The notes under the pieces are model-generated. The model worked only from the letters and a program-made list of their open reading frames with translations, had not been told where the DNA came from and searched no databases. Made by a program: the position numbers and the translations under genes. A stretch of 64,000 nucleotides of DNA from Mytilus edulis (Eukaryota; Mollusca; Bivalvia; Mytilida; Mytilidae), in the NCBI RefSeq assembly GCF_963676685.1, contig NC_092354.1:29296193-29360192 (forward strand), written 5' to 3'. Positions 22,812 through 34,600 of the stretch are shown one piece after another. The number at the start of each line of letters is the position of its first letter. Within the stretch, counting starts at the first letter, position 1.

Positions 22812-23815
22812 AACGGACGACGAACGAACGAACGAATGAACGTACAAACGGAAACACAGACCGCAAAAAATAATGTCCGTAATTGGGACTTCAAAAGCAA
22901 ACCCAATTGGAAATTATTTATTTTGTGTTTACTTGTGAGAATAAAGAAAGATACAATTAACAAGTCGTAACCGGAAATACGACTTTCATCAATCGAACTG
23001 TTTTTTCGTGAGCAATATGAAGGTTATAAGTCGTTGGTTTTTTTTAATCTAGGGTAATACCCTCTGTATATATGGTACAAAATCAGTTCGATAATACACC
23101 AAATGGTGGTATGAACTGTATAAGGAAGAAGAAGAAGAAGAAAAATGCGTTTGTTGATATTCGATGTATTGTATTGATGGTATTCCAGTGTCCATTTGAA
23201 AAAAAAACCTAAAAGGGTATCGTACCGTGTCTTTAATTGGACAACAGTTTTATATTTCACTAAACACTTACATTTTTGGTTAAGCGATCAATGAAAACCA
23301 CGAAATTTGATACCATGCGAATAAAAGATTCCATAGCTACTAAATAAATAAATTGGTTTTCCATGAAATTTACAAAACGCACAAAAGGAATTCAAGAAAT
23401 ACACAATTATTGGGGGTTGTCAACCACAGTCATACTTTGACATAACTAAGCCTGAATACAATTTCTTAATATGATGCATAGCAACAATTTTAAAAGTGTG
23501 ATAATTAATTGTTCAGAAGAAGAAAAAAAGAAATATATAGGTGGGCTCGGGCTGTTAACTGCTTTTTTTGTCGGTTGCTGACTCTTTTATTCATTCCTTG
23601 TTTCTATTCTTAATTTTTATGTTAACAAAAAGTTGCAGGTAAGATTATCTAAAAATGGTGGGTAATGAGTTTCCGATACAGATACATATCATTTGTTGTG
23701 ACCAAAACTTCAAAAATCAACCCAAACCTTTCTTTTGCGGTCATTAACCTTGTGTTCAAATTTTATAGATTTCTATTAACTTATACTAAATTTATTGTGC
23801 AAAAACCAAGAAAAA

Positions 23816-24031
23816 TGGAAAAACAGGGCGAGTAAGCAAGTCACAATACAAGTGACAATAATATTTTGGTAAAAGTAAAATCACAAAAATACTGAACTCA
23901 GAGGAGAATCTAATTGGAAAGTCCATCATCACATGGCAATATCAAATGACAAAACTCTGTGCATTTGACTTTACCAAACCTGGTATTAAATTAATTATGT
24001 TTATTTTTCCAGGAAAGGGAAGCAATGTACA
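23816..24031 (+). repeat. Dispersed repeat, copy 2 of a direct pair
   Basis: Same as 22,634-22,811 but with about 40 extra bases after ACATGGCAA, missing from copy 1. Confidence 0.75.
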
Positions 24032-24078
24032 TTGAAGAAAATTTTTCCCGAATGACAAATCATGAAACTCTTTTTTTA

Positions 24079-25859
24079 GCTCACCTGGCCTAAAAGGCCA
24101 AGTGAGCTTTTCTCATCACTTGGCGTCCGGCGTCCGGCGTCGTCCGTCGTCCGTCGTCGTCCGTCGTCGTCGTTAACTTTTACAAAAATCTTCTCCTCTG
24201 AAACTACTGGGCCAAATTAAACCAAACTTGGCCACAATCATCATTGGGGTATTTAGTTTAAAAAATGTGTCCGGTGACCCGGCCAACCATCCAAGATGGC
24301 CGCCATGGCTAAAAATAGAACATAGGGGTAAAATGCAGTTTTTGGCTTATAACTCAAAAACCAAAGCATTTAGAGCAAATCTGACAGGGGTAGAATTGTT
24401 TAACAGGTGAAGATCTATCTGCCCTGAAATTTTCAGATGAATCAGATAACCCGTTGTTGGGTTGCTGCCCCTGAATAAGTAATTTTAAGGAAATTTTGCT
24501 GTTTTTGGTTATTATCTTGAATATTATTATAGATAGAGATAAACAGTAAACAGCAATAATGTTCAGCAAAGTAAGATTTACAAATAAGTCAACATGACTG
24601 AAATGGTCAGTTGACCCCTTTAGGAGTTACTGCCCTTTATAGTCAATTTTTAACCATTTTTCGTAAATCTTATTAAAATTTTACAAAAATCTTCTCCTCT
24701 GAAACTACTGGGCCAAATTAATCCAAACTTGGCCACAATCATCTTTTGGGTTAGTAGTTTAAAAAATGTGTCCGGTGACCCGGCCATCAATCTAAGACGG
24801 CCGCCATGGCTAAAAATAGAACATGGGGTAAAATGCAGTTTTTGACTTATAACTCAAAACCCAAAGCATTTAGAGCAAATCTGACATGAGGTAAAATTGT
24901 TTATCAGTTCAAGATCTATCTGCCCTGAAATTTTCAGATGAATCAGACAACCCGTTGTTGGGTTGCTGGCCCTGAATTAGTAATTTTAAGGAAATTTTGC
25001 TCTTTTTGGTTATTATCTTGAATATTATTATAGATAATAATGTTCACCAGAGTAAGATTTACAAATAAGTCAACATGACTGAAATGGTCAGTTGACCCCT
25101 TTAGGAGTTATTGCCCTTTATAGTCAATTTTTAACCATTTTTCGTAAATTTTATTAATCTTTTACAAAAATCTTCTCCTCTGAAACTACTTGGCCAAATT
25201 AATCCAAACTTGGCCACAATCATCTTTTGGGTTAGTAGTTTGAAAAATGTGTCCATTGACCCGGCCATCTAACCAAAATGGCAGCCATGGCTAAAAATAG
25301 AACATGGGGTAAAATGCAGTTTTTGGCTTATAACTCAAAACCCAAAGCATTTAGAGCAAATCTGACATGGGATAAAATTGTTTATCAGGTCAACATTTAT
25401 CTGCTCTGAAATTTTTAGATGAATCGGACAACCCGTTGTTGGGTTGCTGACCCTGAATTGTTAGTTTTAAGGAAATTTTGCTGTTTTTGGTCATTATCTT
25501 GAATATTATTATTGATAGAGATAAACTGTAAACAACAATAATGTTCAGCTAAGTAAGATTTACAAATAAGTCAACATGACCGAAATGGTCAATTGACCCC
25601 CTTAGGAGTTATTGTTCTTTATAGTCAATTTTTAACAATTTTCATAAAATTTGTAAATTTTTACTAACATTTTCCACTGAAACTAATGGGCCAAGTTCAT
25701 TATAGATGGAGATAATTTTAAGCAGTAAGAATGTTCAGTAAAGTAAGATGTACAAACACATCACCATCACCAAAACACAATTTTGTCATGAATCCATCTG
25801 CTTCCTTTAATATTCACATAGACCAAGGTGAGCGACACAGGCTCTTTAGAGCCTCTAGT
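24079..25859 (+). repeat. Hairpin-ended repeat family F1, long copy
   Basis: The 5' end is a hairpin (AGCTCAC, TGGCC, loop, GGCCA, GTGAGCT), followed by a CGTCGTCCGTCGT microsatellite. The body is three tandem ~490-bp units beginning TTTTACAAAAATCTTCTCCT at 24178, 24679 and 25160. The 3' end is a second hairpin (GGCTC TTTA GAGCC) followed by TCTAGTTT. There is no coding capacity. A single-unit copy lies at 49,672-50,395. Confidence 0.75.
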
Positions 25860-26896
25860 TTAAAGTTTTTTGAGAAGTTTTTAGTCTGATTAAGACAAAA
25901 CAAATCTCTTTCAGTATCAAATCATTATCTTTTTGTCATGATCTTACCTGTAGCACCATATCAGGCATGATTCCACTATATAGTTTAGGGCCGCTTGGCG
26001 GCCCTAAAATCGGCCAGCTGCCCCAAAAAAATATTTGTAAATATAAATTCCCAATTCATGAAAATAAAATAAAATCTGTATTTCCGGAAAAGTTTAGGGC
26101 TTTATTCGTTATAGGTTGAAAAATATAGGCAAAGTATATATGTTTATGAAGTGTCCTATATTTTGACTTTAGAAGACGATTGGATTATGTCATAGATATC
26201 TATAATTATGTCAACATGTAGTAAACAATTTTAGCAGCCGGATTCAATTGATTAAAATGTTATGGGATTATTTGATCTCGTAAAAGTAGATCGCCTAGCA
26301 GGTTGATTGAAAACTTGTTTGTCAAAATTGGTGTGAAAGCAGACCTCTGCTAAGAGCAAATTCAAATTTTGATATAATATTGATGAATCGATTTTAATTG
26401 GCGCCGATCTCGATCTCTCATGGTTATGTAATTTGATGAAAATTAATTATTTTATATTTTGCTCTATGTCATCAAGAGACAAAAGTTTGAGCGTTTTTGA
26501 AAAATAATATTGATGATTAGACCATTCATGAAATACAACATATCACCATTTAATATGGAACTGTTTCAAAAGTTATGAAAATGATCCTTTCTTTTTCTTT
26601 AGAATACCATCAACTTTTTGAGAATTACTTTCCGGGACATGCATAAATCGTTTTAAGTTAATTTCAAATATTCTTTTATTTATTTATGAAATCTACAATT
26701 TTTCCAAATAATTTTAAGGTTCACTGGTCAATTGCTTTAAATATCTTATCTATTAAGTATATACACTTTTGTAATTGTCTTTCTGAATACGACAATGGAC
26801 CAGTTCAATTTGAAATCCATTTTAATCAAGGTAAACTTATAAAGATGACCTGTTGAAAAAATACCAAATGGATGATTTTTTTTTCATTGGTTTATA
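25860..26896. other. AT-rich spacer without a supported gene
   Basis: Nothing recognisable on either strand; no shared repeats seen. Confidence 0.4.
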
Positions 26897-28305
26897 TGGC
26901 AAGCCATTTTGCTATTTAATTTAATTTCAAGATATCTTATACACTTTATAAGATATCTTGTATAGTTTATAAGATATTATATGAAATATCTTACAGATTA
27001 TATAAGATATCTTATAAAGTTTATGAAATTTACAATTTTTAGAATAATTTCATAAAATATAAGAGATATCTTATAATTTATATAACATATCTTGTAGATT
27101 ATTTAAGATATCTTATAAACTATATGAGATATCTTATTAACTATATAAGATATTTTATAAACTATATGTATTGTTTATAAGATATCTTATATGAAAGATA
27201 TTCAAAAGATATATTAATAACATTTAGGAGATATCTTTAAAAGTATATGAGATATCTTATAAAATATATAGTTTATTATAAGATATCTTATAAAATATAT
27301 AATTTATAAGATATCTTATATAAATTTCTTTATAAGATATCCCATAAATTATATAAGATATCTTATAAACTATATAAGATATCTTAAATATATCTTATAA
27401 ACTATCTAATAAACTCTTAAAGATATTTTATAAACTATATAAGATAGCTTATCTGAAATATATTCATAAGAGATCTTTAAGACTTTAGGAAATATCTTAT
27501 CAAGTATATAATATATCTTATAAAATATATCATTATATAGTTTATAAGATATCTTATATAATTTTCTTTATAAGATATCCCATAAACTATATAAGATATC
27601 TTAAAGATATCCCATAAACTATATCAGATATCTTAAAGATATCCCATAAACTATATAAAATATCTTAAAGATATCCCATAAACTATATAAGATATCTTAA
27701 AGATATCCCATAAACTATATAACATATCTTAAAGATATCCCATGAACTATATTAATGGTATTTTAAAAGCTATCTTATAACTATATACGATATCGTATAA
27801 ACTATCTTATAAACTTGATAAGATATCTTAAATATATCTTGTAACCTATATAAGATATATAATCTGAAATATATTTATAAGATATCTTAATAACTTTAGG
27901 AGATATCTTAACAAGTATATAAGATATATTATAGAATATATAGTTTATAGATATCTTATATAATTTTCTTTATAAAATATCCCATAAACTATATAAGATA
28001 TCCTATCAACTATATGAGATGTCTTATCAACTATATAAGATATCGTGTAAATTATAAAATATATCTTGTAAATTATAAAAGATATCTTGTAAATTATGAA
28101 AGATATGTATAAGATATTTCATATACTTTATGAGATCTCTAATAAACTTATGAGATATTTTATATAATATGTAAGATATCTCATATAATAAATAAGACAT
28201 CTTATGTAAATGAAACTATAGAAGATATCTTATATATTAAATGAGATGTTTTATATTTTACATGAGATATCTTGACATTTGATTAAATAGTAAAATGGCT
28301 TGCCA
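26897..28305. mobile_element. Non-autonomous TIR transposon filled with GATATC palindromes
   Basis: The ends are inverted repeats: TGGCAAGCCATTTTGCTATT on the left and its complement on the right, one mismatch over about 24 bp. Both are flanked by TA (26,895-26,896 and 28,306-28,307), as for Tc1/mariner-type insertions. The interior is almost entirely degenerate copies of the palindrome ATAAGATATCTTAT and AAACTATATAAG spacers. It encodes nothing. It could be a MITE whose interior has expanded as a satellite. Confidence 0.8.
27572..27745 (+). repeat. 32-bp tandem sub-array inside the TIR element
   Basis: About five consecutive 32-bp units, each AAGATATCCCATAAACTATA plus TAAGATATCTTA or close variants. 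Confidence 0.8.
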
Positions 28306-29365
28306 TAGATTTATGTTAGCTGGTATATATGTTTATGTATATGTTATATGCCTAGGTTACTTTGAAGTAAGGCGTCAAAGAAAGAAAAAATAATAGCCTT
28401 TCAAGACGTCATAATTATTTGGACTAGTGCATCATGTGCAATGATATTCATGTAATACAACTTCCCTGGTCTCAATCAAATAATTTTAAGTAATCTTGTG
28501 ATCATATCTATGAGATCAGAATCATATATATCATAATCAGTAGACCATTCATAATTATTCCAAATGTTACAACTTCTTAAATCAGTGTAGAGGTTAAACT
28601 TAATATACATTTCCGTTTTTACAGGAAAATGATATGATTTCGTCTTAGATTTTATGCATAAAATATTCCCAATTAGGATAAAAAAAAATCCCAATTTGAT
28701 GTTCAAAGGACCCATTTGAAAACACCTGGAATCATCCCTGTACATGTATAAATAATATCTTCAAGTTTTGTTCAGAATCTTTGTAAATTGCCACAGCCAT
28801 ATGCCATGATAGTCCTGCTGCTCAAAGAAGTCTATCGTCTTTTTCTCCATGTAGTGCAGGTAGAAATTTTATAGCCTAAAGTCTATAACAATTACAGCAC
28901 ATGTTTCATTCGGATCGTCAAAAATTTTAGGTCTAGCTTCCTCTTGGTTACAGATTTCAATAAATGGGCTTTCCAAAATTTTAACATGTAGCTACATGCT
29001 TCAACATCTCTCAAATGTTCCTTTTTTCATCATTGGTTAACTCTGTTGATTAGAAATGAAATTGAACATATGTACTTTACACATGCAAAAACAAAAGATC
29101 AAACCCACTTAAACATTTTAATGAAATCCTACAAGTATAGTTTATAAAGGAAACAGTATAGTATTACGCTGTTCAAAAAGCCATAATTCATTAAAGAGGG
29201 AACAAATCCGTAAAACAAACCAAACCCGAGAGAAACACCAAACACAAGAAAACAAACAGAAAAATTATTATGAAGGCGAACACCAATCATCATAATGTGT
29301 CGGACAAATATGTTCTCTATGATTTCAAATTGAGAAAGTACATGGTGATGTACATAAAACATTAC
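28306..29365 (-). other. Spacer with a possible broken coding remnant
   Basis: Most of this is featureless. On the minus strand, about 28,985-28,761, one frame reads ESPFIEICNQEEARPKIFDD and then ETCAVIVIDFRL before a TAA. It continues in the same frame with HYMEKKTIDFFEQQDYHGIW. The composition looks protein-like, but I do not recognise it and see no splice borders. Confidence 0.25.
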
Positions 29366-29449
29366 CTCATCATAATCCCAGACAGGTATTCCTGTACAAC
29401 CATAGTGACTGCCTTAACTACCCTGCGTATTTCCGCAAACAAGTACATC
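29366..29449 (-). CDS. Candidate exon, downstream member of a pair
   Basis: Preceded on the minus strand by the acceptor TAATTTTATTTAG and followed by the donor GTAATG. Length is 84 nt: one leading base, 27 codons and two trailing bases. The leading base completes the AA left by the exon at 29,522-29,696 as a Lys codon, so the two exons are phase-compatible across a 72-base intron. The encoded segment reads MYLFAEIRRVVKAVTMVVQE. A 72-base intron is short for an animal. Product unknown. Confidence 0.4.
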
Positions 29450-29521
29450 CTAAATAAAATTATATACAAACATATAACAATTACTTTTATATTCTAAACT
29501 TTCCAAAGTTATAAAACTTAC

Positions 29522-29696
29522 TTGCTAGTTTGCATAGGAGATTCAATGCATCCAGTTTTAGCTTCAAATTTAAAATTGGAATCTCCAACTGTCATAATTT
29601 TACAGCCTACTTTTGACGAACATTTTTTTCGGGTCAGCTTTTGATCAGCATCGAATATCAAAACTGTGCCACAACCATTAACATCACAGTGAAGAT
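29522..29696 (-). CDS. Candidate cysteine-rich exon of an unidentified gene
   Basis: A strong acceptor (TTTTGATTTTAG after a long T-rich tract) and the canonical donor GTAAGT bound 175 nt without a stop. The peptide has spaced cysteines (HCDVNGCGT, KKCSSKVGCK, TGCIE), which suggests a secreted or extracellular domain, but I cannot assign a family. The open frame upstream to 29,784 is intron. Whether this is a host gene or a pseudogene cannot be told from two exons. Confidence 0.45.
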
Positions 29697-29840
29697 CTAA
29701 AATCAAAATAATTAAAATAAAAAAGCATGTTCTATTGTAATAACTTTCCCCAATGGTATAAAGTGTCATATTATCATAATGCATTTATAAATTACATATT
29801 TCTCATCATTTATATTTTACTAACGAAATATTTTTTTAAT

Positions 29841-29920
29841 ACAGTTAACTCTCGTTGTCTCGAACTCGGTTAACTCGAAATTTCGGATGAGTCGAAGTTA
29901 CTAAAATTTTCTATAGATCT
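29841..29920 (+). repeat. Possible terminal fragment of a pogo/Tigger-like transposon
   Basis: ACAGTTAACTCTCGTTGTCT followed by CGAACTCGGTTAACTCGAAA resembles the CAGTTNAAC...TCGAA type ends of pogo/Tigger elements as I remember them. Only one end is visible and no partner end was found. Confidence 0.3.
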
Positions 29921-30062
29921 CTTGTATCCGAGAATTAGACATTTTGTCAACTATAGACGACCTAAATAACGAAACTATCGATTGAAAATTACTCTCTCGG
30001 ATAAAAGCCATAAAAAAGTACAAGGATGCCTCACTCGCACTATCAATTTCCATTTTACTGTT

Positions 30063-30235
30063 ATGAGTGTTCTTAACTGCTACTTCGGCATCACATGTGT
30101 TCACATCTGCTTCTTTACTTTTATGAGTGTTCTTAACTGCTACTTAAGCATTACATGGGTTCACATCTGCTTTACTTTTATGAGTGTGTTCTTAACTATT
30201 ACTTCAGCATCACATGTGTTCATATCTGCTCCATT
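30063..30235 (+). repeat. Three-unit tandem repeat, 57-60 bp period
   Basis: ATGAGTGTTCTTAACTGCTA, with variants, starts at 30063, 30123 and 30180, each followed by GCATCACATGTGTTCACATC or similar. Confidence 0.8.
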
Positions 30236-30897
30236 TGTATCCAGTTTCTGTTTTCTTGATAGTGGTCTACAAAAAAAGATTTGATTTAATTTTCATTGCA
30301 CTAGTAAATGCAGCATGACACATTCGATAAAACATTTGGTGACTTGAACTATAAATAATATTATATACGTGATGTTTTTAATCTATCACAGCTAGTATCA
30401 AAATGTACCTGTTATATGAAAGTCTTTGAACAATCACTTGTTGATTTTATGCTTACAAACAAAAAGAAAATGCGTTTTAATATCCATTATTTGTCAACAA
30501 TGCATAAGTGACTGTCATAATCTCATGTCAGATACAATTACGGTTAAAATCAGTGTCTGAAAAATCCCATATAGAAGTTATAAAAAAACCATGAATAGAC
30601 AAATTCAACATAGATACATGTAGTGATCTAATTAAAATGCAATATGCAGAAAATGCCACTTCTAGGGATTAGTTAAATAATGCTTGCAATGAGTATCAAA
30701 ATATGCTCATAATCATTTCAGGACTAGAAATAGGTTTTTTCTCAATTCACATGCAAGAGCTTCATGGAGTCTTGGTATGGTTCAGAAAAGCTTATATTCT
30801 GCAGATCATCTTGTTCATGTGTAGGTTATCAATGCTTTTTTTTTATCTAGGTAATCACATACGCAAATCGAGCGTGAACATAAACAGAGCAAATACA

Positions 30898-31100
30898 ATT
30901 AACGGTACCAAGTTTCTTGCACCAGATGCGCATTTCGACAATACATGTCTCTTCAGTGATGCTCGTGGCCAAAATATTTGAAATCCAAAGCTTATATTAA
31001 AGATGAAGAGCTATAATCTAAATGGTCCAAAAAGTATAGCCAAATCCGTGAAAGGAATCAGAGTTTTGCATGAGCAAACTACGCATATAGCTGTAATGAC
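30898..31100 (-). repeat. Second dispersed family with hammerhead-like core
   Basis: On the minus strand CACTGAAGAGACATGTATTG then TCGAAATGCGCATCTGGTGC gives CTGAAGA, a GAC/GTC stem II and GAAA, the same order as at 21,073-21,120. The surrounding repeat (CGTGGCCAAAATATTTGAAA on the plus strand) is one I recall as widespread in bivalves. Confidence 0.6.
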
Positions 31101-31366
31101 TGAGGCGTGACTGGTGTGGATTGTGATTGATAATCTAAATTGTAAAAGTTTTTGTAACTTTTAACTGTGTTGGAATTAATGTCACCAGACAATAACTATT
31201 AAACAAATGTTTTTTTCAGTACGTCACACAGGTAAATAGAAAAATTTGGCCGTTCACAGTATTATGAGATTAATTATTTACCTTGTACACTGGTATATTT
31301 AGGAGAGGTTACCATACGCAGCATGTGGATTTTACATCTAAAGATTGATGAACTGAATGTGCATCT

Positions 31367-31492
31367 GATTTGATTGCTATTTGTTCCAGTATGTGTCCAG
31401 AATGTGTCCGATGACATCAGATTGTGCCCGATTTGACTGCTATTTGTTCCAGTATGTGTCCAGAATGTGTCCGATGACATCAGATTGTGCCT
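31367..31492 (+). repeat. Perfect-looking 63-bp tandem duplication
   Basis: Two units starting at 31367 and 31430 (GATTTGATTGCTATTTGTTC versus GATTTGACTGCTATTTGTTC). It lies beside the left end of the Harbinger element. Confidence 0.8.
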
Positions 31493-31501
31493 GCGTGCCA
31501 T

Positions 31502-31531
31502 CTGGGCCCGGTTGTTCAAAAGTGTCGTTAA
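31502..31531 (+). repeat. Harbinger left TIR with CTG target duplication
   Basis: CTG then GGCCCGGTTGTTCAAAAGTG and GTCGTTAA; matches the complement of 39,044-39,073 without a mismatch. Confidence 0.9.
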
Positions 31532-31660
31532 AGTGTTGTTAGAGTGTCGTTAAATTTAACAAATTCGTTAACTGTTGTTCAAAAAATTTAACGACAAAAA
31601 TAATGATAACGAGTCGTTAACTTTAACAACTTCTGGGAGGTCGATTAAATATTTAAGTTA
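31532..31660 (+). promoter_or_regulatory. Harbinger left subterminal motif cluster
   Basis: TCGTTAA or TTAACGA occurs repeatedly, together with a second GTTGTTCAAAA. By analogy with other Harbinger elements, these are candidate binding sites for the transposase/Myb complex. Confidence 0.5.
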
Positions 31661-31669
31661 TTGTTAAAT

Positions 31670-34600
31670 ATGCCCACCTTTAGACAAGTACCTGTTGCAC
31701 CTCACAGAAAAGAAAGGCATTTTCGCCTGAAAGATGACCTTTCTTTGAATTTGTCAAATGAGGAGTTACGAGAACGGTATCGATTTGGTAGAGAGGGAAT
31801 TAATTTCATTTCTAATCTAGTCAGTGATGATATAACAAGAAAAACAAAGAGAAACCATGCTCTCACTGTACCACAGATGGTCATGGTGACCCTGAGATTT
31901 CTAGCTACAGGCAGTTTTTTGCAAGTAGTTGGAGACACAATAGGTAAGATTTCATTTATTTATTTATCATATATGATTTAAAATTAAGTAAACATTAGTA
32001 AAATTGTGTTAATCAATTGCTATAATGATCTTTGACTGATGTTTGAATGATAATTTCAATTTGTTAATTTTCAAAATGTAAACAAACGCCTGTAAAATAC
32101 ACATTTTATTTTTTGTTCTTAAACGATCTCCCGAATTGTATGTTTTTGGTCTATTTACAGGTTTGCACAAGGGAACTGTCTCGCGTATTGTGTCTGATGT
32201 GTTGACATCACTTTGTAACAAGCGGGATCAATTCATCAAGTGGCCAAGGAATGTGGACGAAACAAGAGGAGACTTTTACCGTCTAAGTGGTTTCCCGAAT
32301 GTGCTAGGGGCAAATAGATGGGACACACGTCCGTATCCAGGCTCCATCAGAAGATGAAGCATCATTCGTTCTGTAAATGTGCAGGCTGTTTGTGATGCCA
32401 AAGGTAAAACATTTCTCATCTAATATGACATTGACCTTCGTAAATAATAAACTGGTATCAACTTTTTTTTTGGGACCCCTATAGTCTGTTTCTCAGAAAA
32501 GAACATTTTACTTTTACTTTTACTTTCACTTTCACTCAGTTCATCTCGGATCATCTAGGACATGATTAGGGTTTTATATGGTTTACCTACTAAAGATAAC
32601 TTAAAATATTGGTAAGTCAAATATTAAAAGAAGATATTAGTTTTCTTTAATGAGAAAAAGATTCTGTTCAGGGACCAGCCATTTCCAAAAAGGGGGGTTC
32701 CCAACATAAGATAAAGCCTGAAGGGGAGCTCCAACCATATGTCCCCATTCAAATACACTGATAATCTTAAAAAGGGAGGTTTCCCTATCCTGTATCCACC
32801 ACTGCTGTTTCTGATATATTTCTTGAATTTCCCCCTTTCAATCCAAAAAAAAAAAGAAACATTAACCTAGAGTACCCTAGATTTTGTACAATTTATAATT
32901 TGATGTTGCTCTGATGACTGGATCAGCACATTTATGCCTTATGCAACATGCATTACAACTTTTAATTTGATATCATGGTTCCTAGTTTGAAACAATACAG
33001 TTGAGTCAAAATTTGTAAGTCTATACATTTAAAAAAGAAGATGTGGTAAGATTGCTAATGGGACATTTCTCCACAAGAGACCAAATTACACAGAAATTAA
33101 CAACTATAGGTCACTGTTCGGCCTTCAACAATGAGCGAGACACGTACCACATAGTCAGCTGTAAAAGTCTCCGGAATGACAACGTAAAACAATTTGAACC
33201 AGAAAAGTAACGGCATAAATTTTGCATTGTACATCAGTTGTCATGGTTATTCATTGTGTTTATATACACTAATAATTTAAAATGTTTGGACACCCCCTTT
33301 TAAGATTACCATTACAAGACTTTTAAAATATGGATTCAAATAAATTTTATTTTTAAAGTCCATTGTTGCATGATCCTAAATAATCCTCTCTTTAAACTTT
33401 TGCTACACCTCTTAATTAGAAAAATATAATAATTAATCAAAGACAATTTGTTACATGTAAAATTTTTTATGCTATTACATCATTTCTTTCTTATTTGCAT
33501 TATATATTATCTATATTTTGCAGGTAAATTCACAAACGTAAATGCAAACTGGCCAGGTAGCAGTCATGACTCCCACATATTCAGGACTTCACAGGTATGT
33601 ATTTTATTGCAATGTTGGTCATCTTTTATAAGTTATATTCCTTTTTAAGCACTATATGTTAGCAGTCAGTCCAGACTTCTTATTTTCTCAATAAAAGAAT
33701 TAAAATCTCTTATCTTGGATTGGTCACCACTGCAGGAAGTCAAAATTTTCTTCTTGGACATAAAACCCAGTGGTGGATCAAGAACTTTTCCTAAAGGGGG
33801 GGGGGGCTCTGACTGACCTAAAAGGGGGGGGGGTTTTCCGCTCCAGTCATGCTTCAGTGATTTCCTATATATTCAACCAAATTTTTCCAACGTAAGGGGG
33901 GCCAGTCCCCCCATGGATCCACCTTTATTTGCTCTTATCAATATTATTTTTTACTTTTTGTCATTAGATACACATAAAGGTGTGAAAATGTCAATGTAAG
34001 GACTTTTGAATTTCAGTTCAAAATAATTAATTTATCATTGGAAATTTATATAATTAATTAAGAAAGAAGCAACCTGTTGAAAGAAATCTTGAGATACAAT
34101 AACTGAGAAAAGAATATAGAAATATCTTTAGTGAATAATTTATGTTAAAAAATCAATTATTCTATACATATAAAGCAGCAATCAATTAGTTTTAGGGTTG
34201 CTTATGATAAAAAAAATATTGATATACAATAAATGAAAAGGGAATATATAAAAAATAGTCTTGCTGAATATTATTTTAGGTAAATAGTGTAACTCCTCCC
34301 TGCGAAGCTGAATATATCAATTTAAATATAAAAATGGAAGTTTTGACCAAATATTTGCTGTAAAAAGAAATTAAACTTTTATGTATAGGTGTGTACCTAC
34401 ATGGAACAGAATGGTGGATGGGCAAATGGTGTACTGCTGGGGGATAGTGGTTATCCTTGTCGACCATTCCTGATGACCCCATATCAGAATCCTATACTTG
34501 ATCATCAAAAGAAGTACAACAGATGCCACTGTTCAACCAGAAGTGTGATAGAGAGAACATTTGGGAGGCTGAAGAGAAGGTTCCACATATTACACTCAGA

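Noticed and set aside
27000-28200. Origin of replication or matrix-attachment site suggested by extreme AT palindromes
   Set aside because: The clean TIRs and TA duplication explain the block as a mobile element; no independent evidence for an origin.
31274-31519. Minus-strand frame with a 21-residue repeat
   Set aside because: The repeat is a 63-bp DNA duplication that happens to be divisible by three; no other coding evidence, and the frame ends in the Harbinger TIR.
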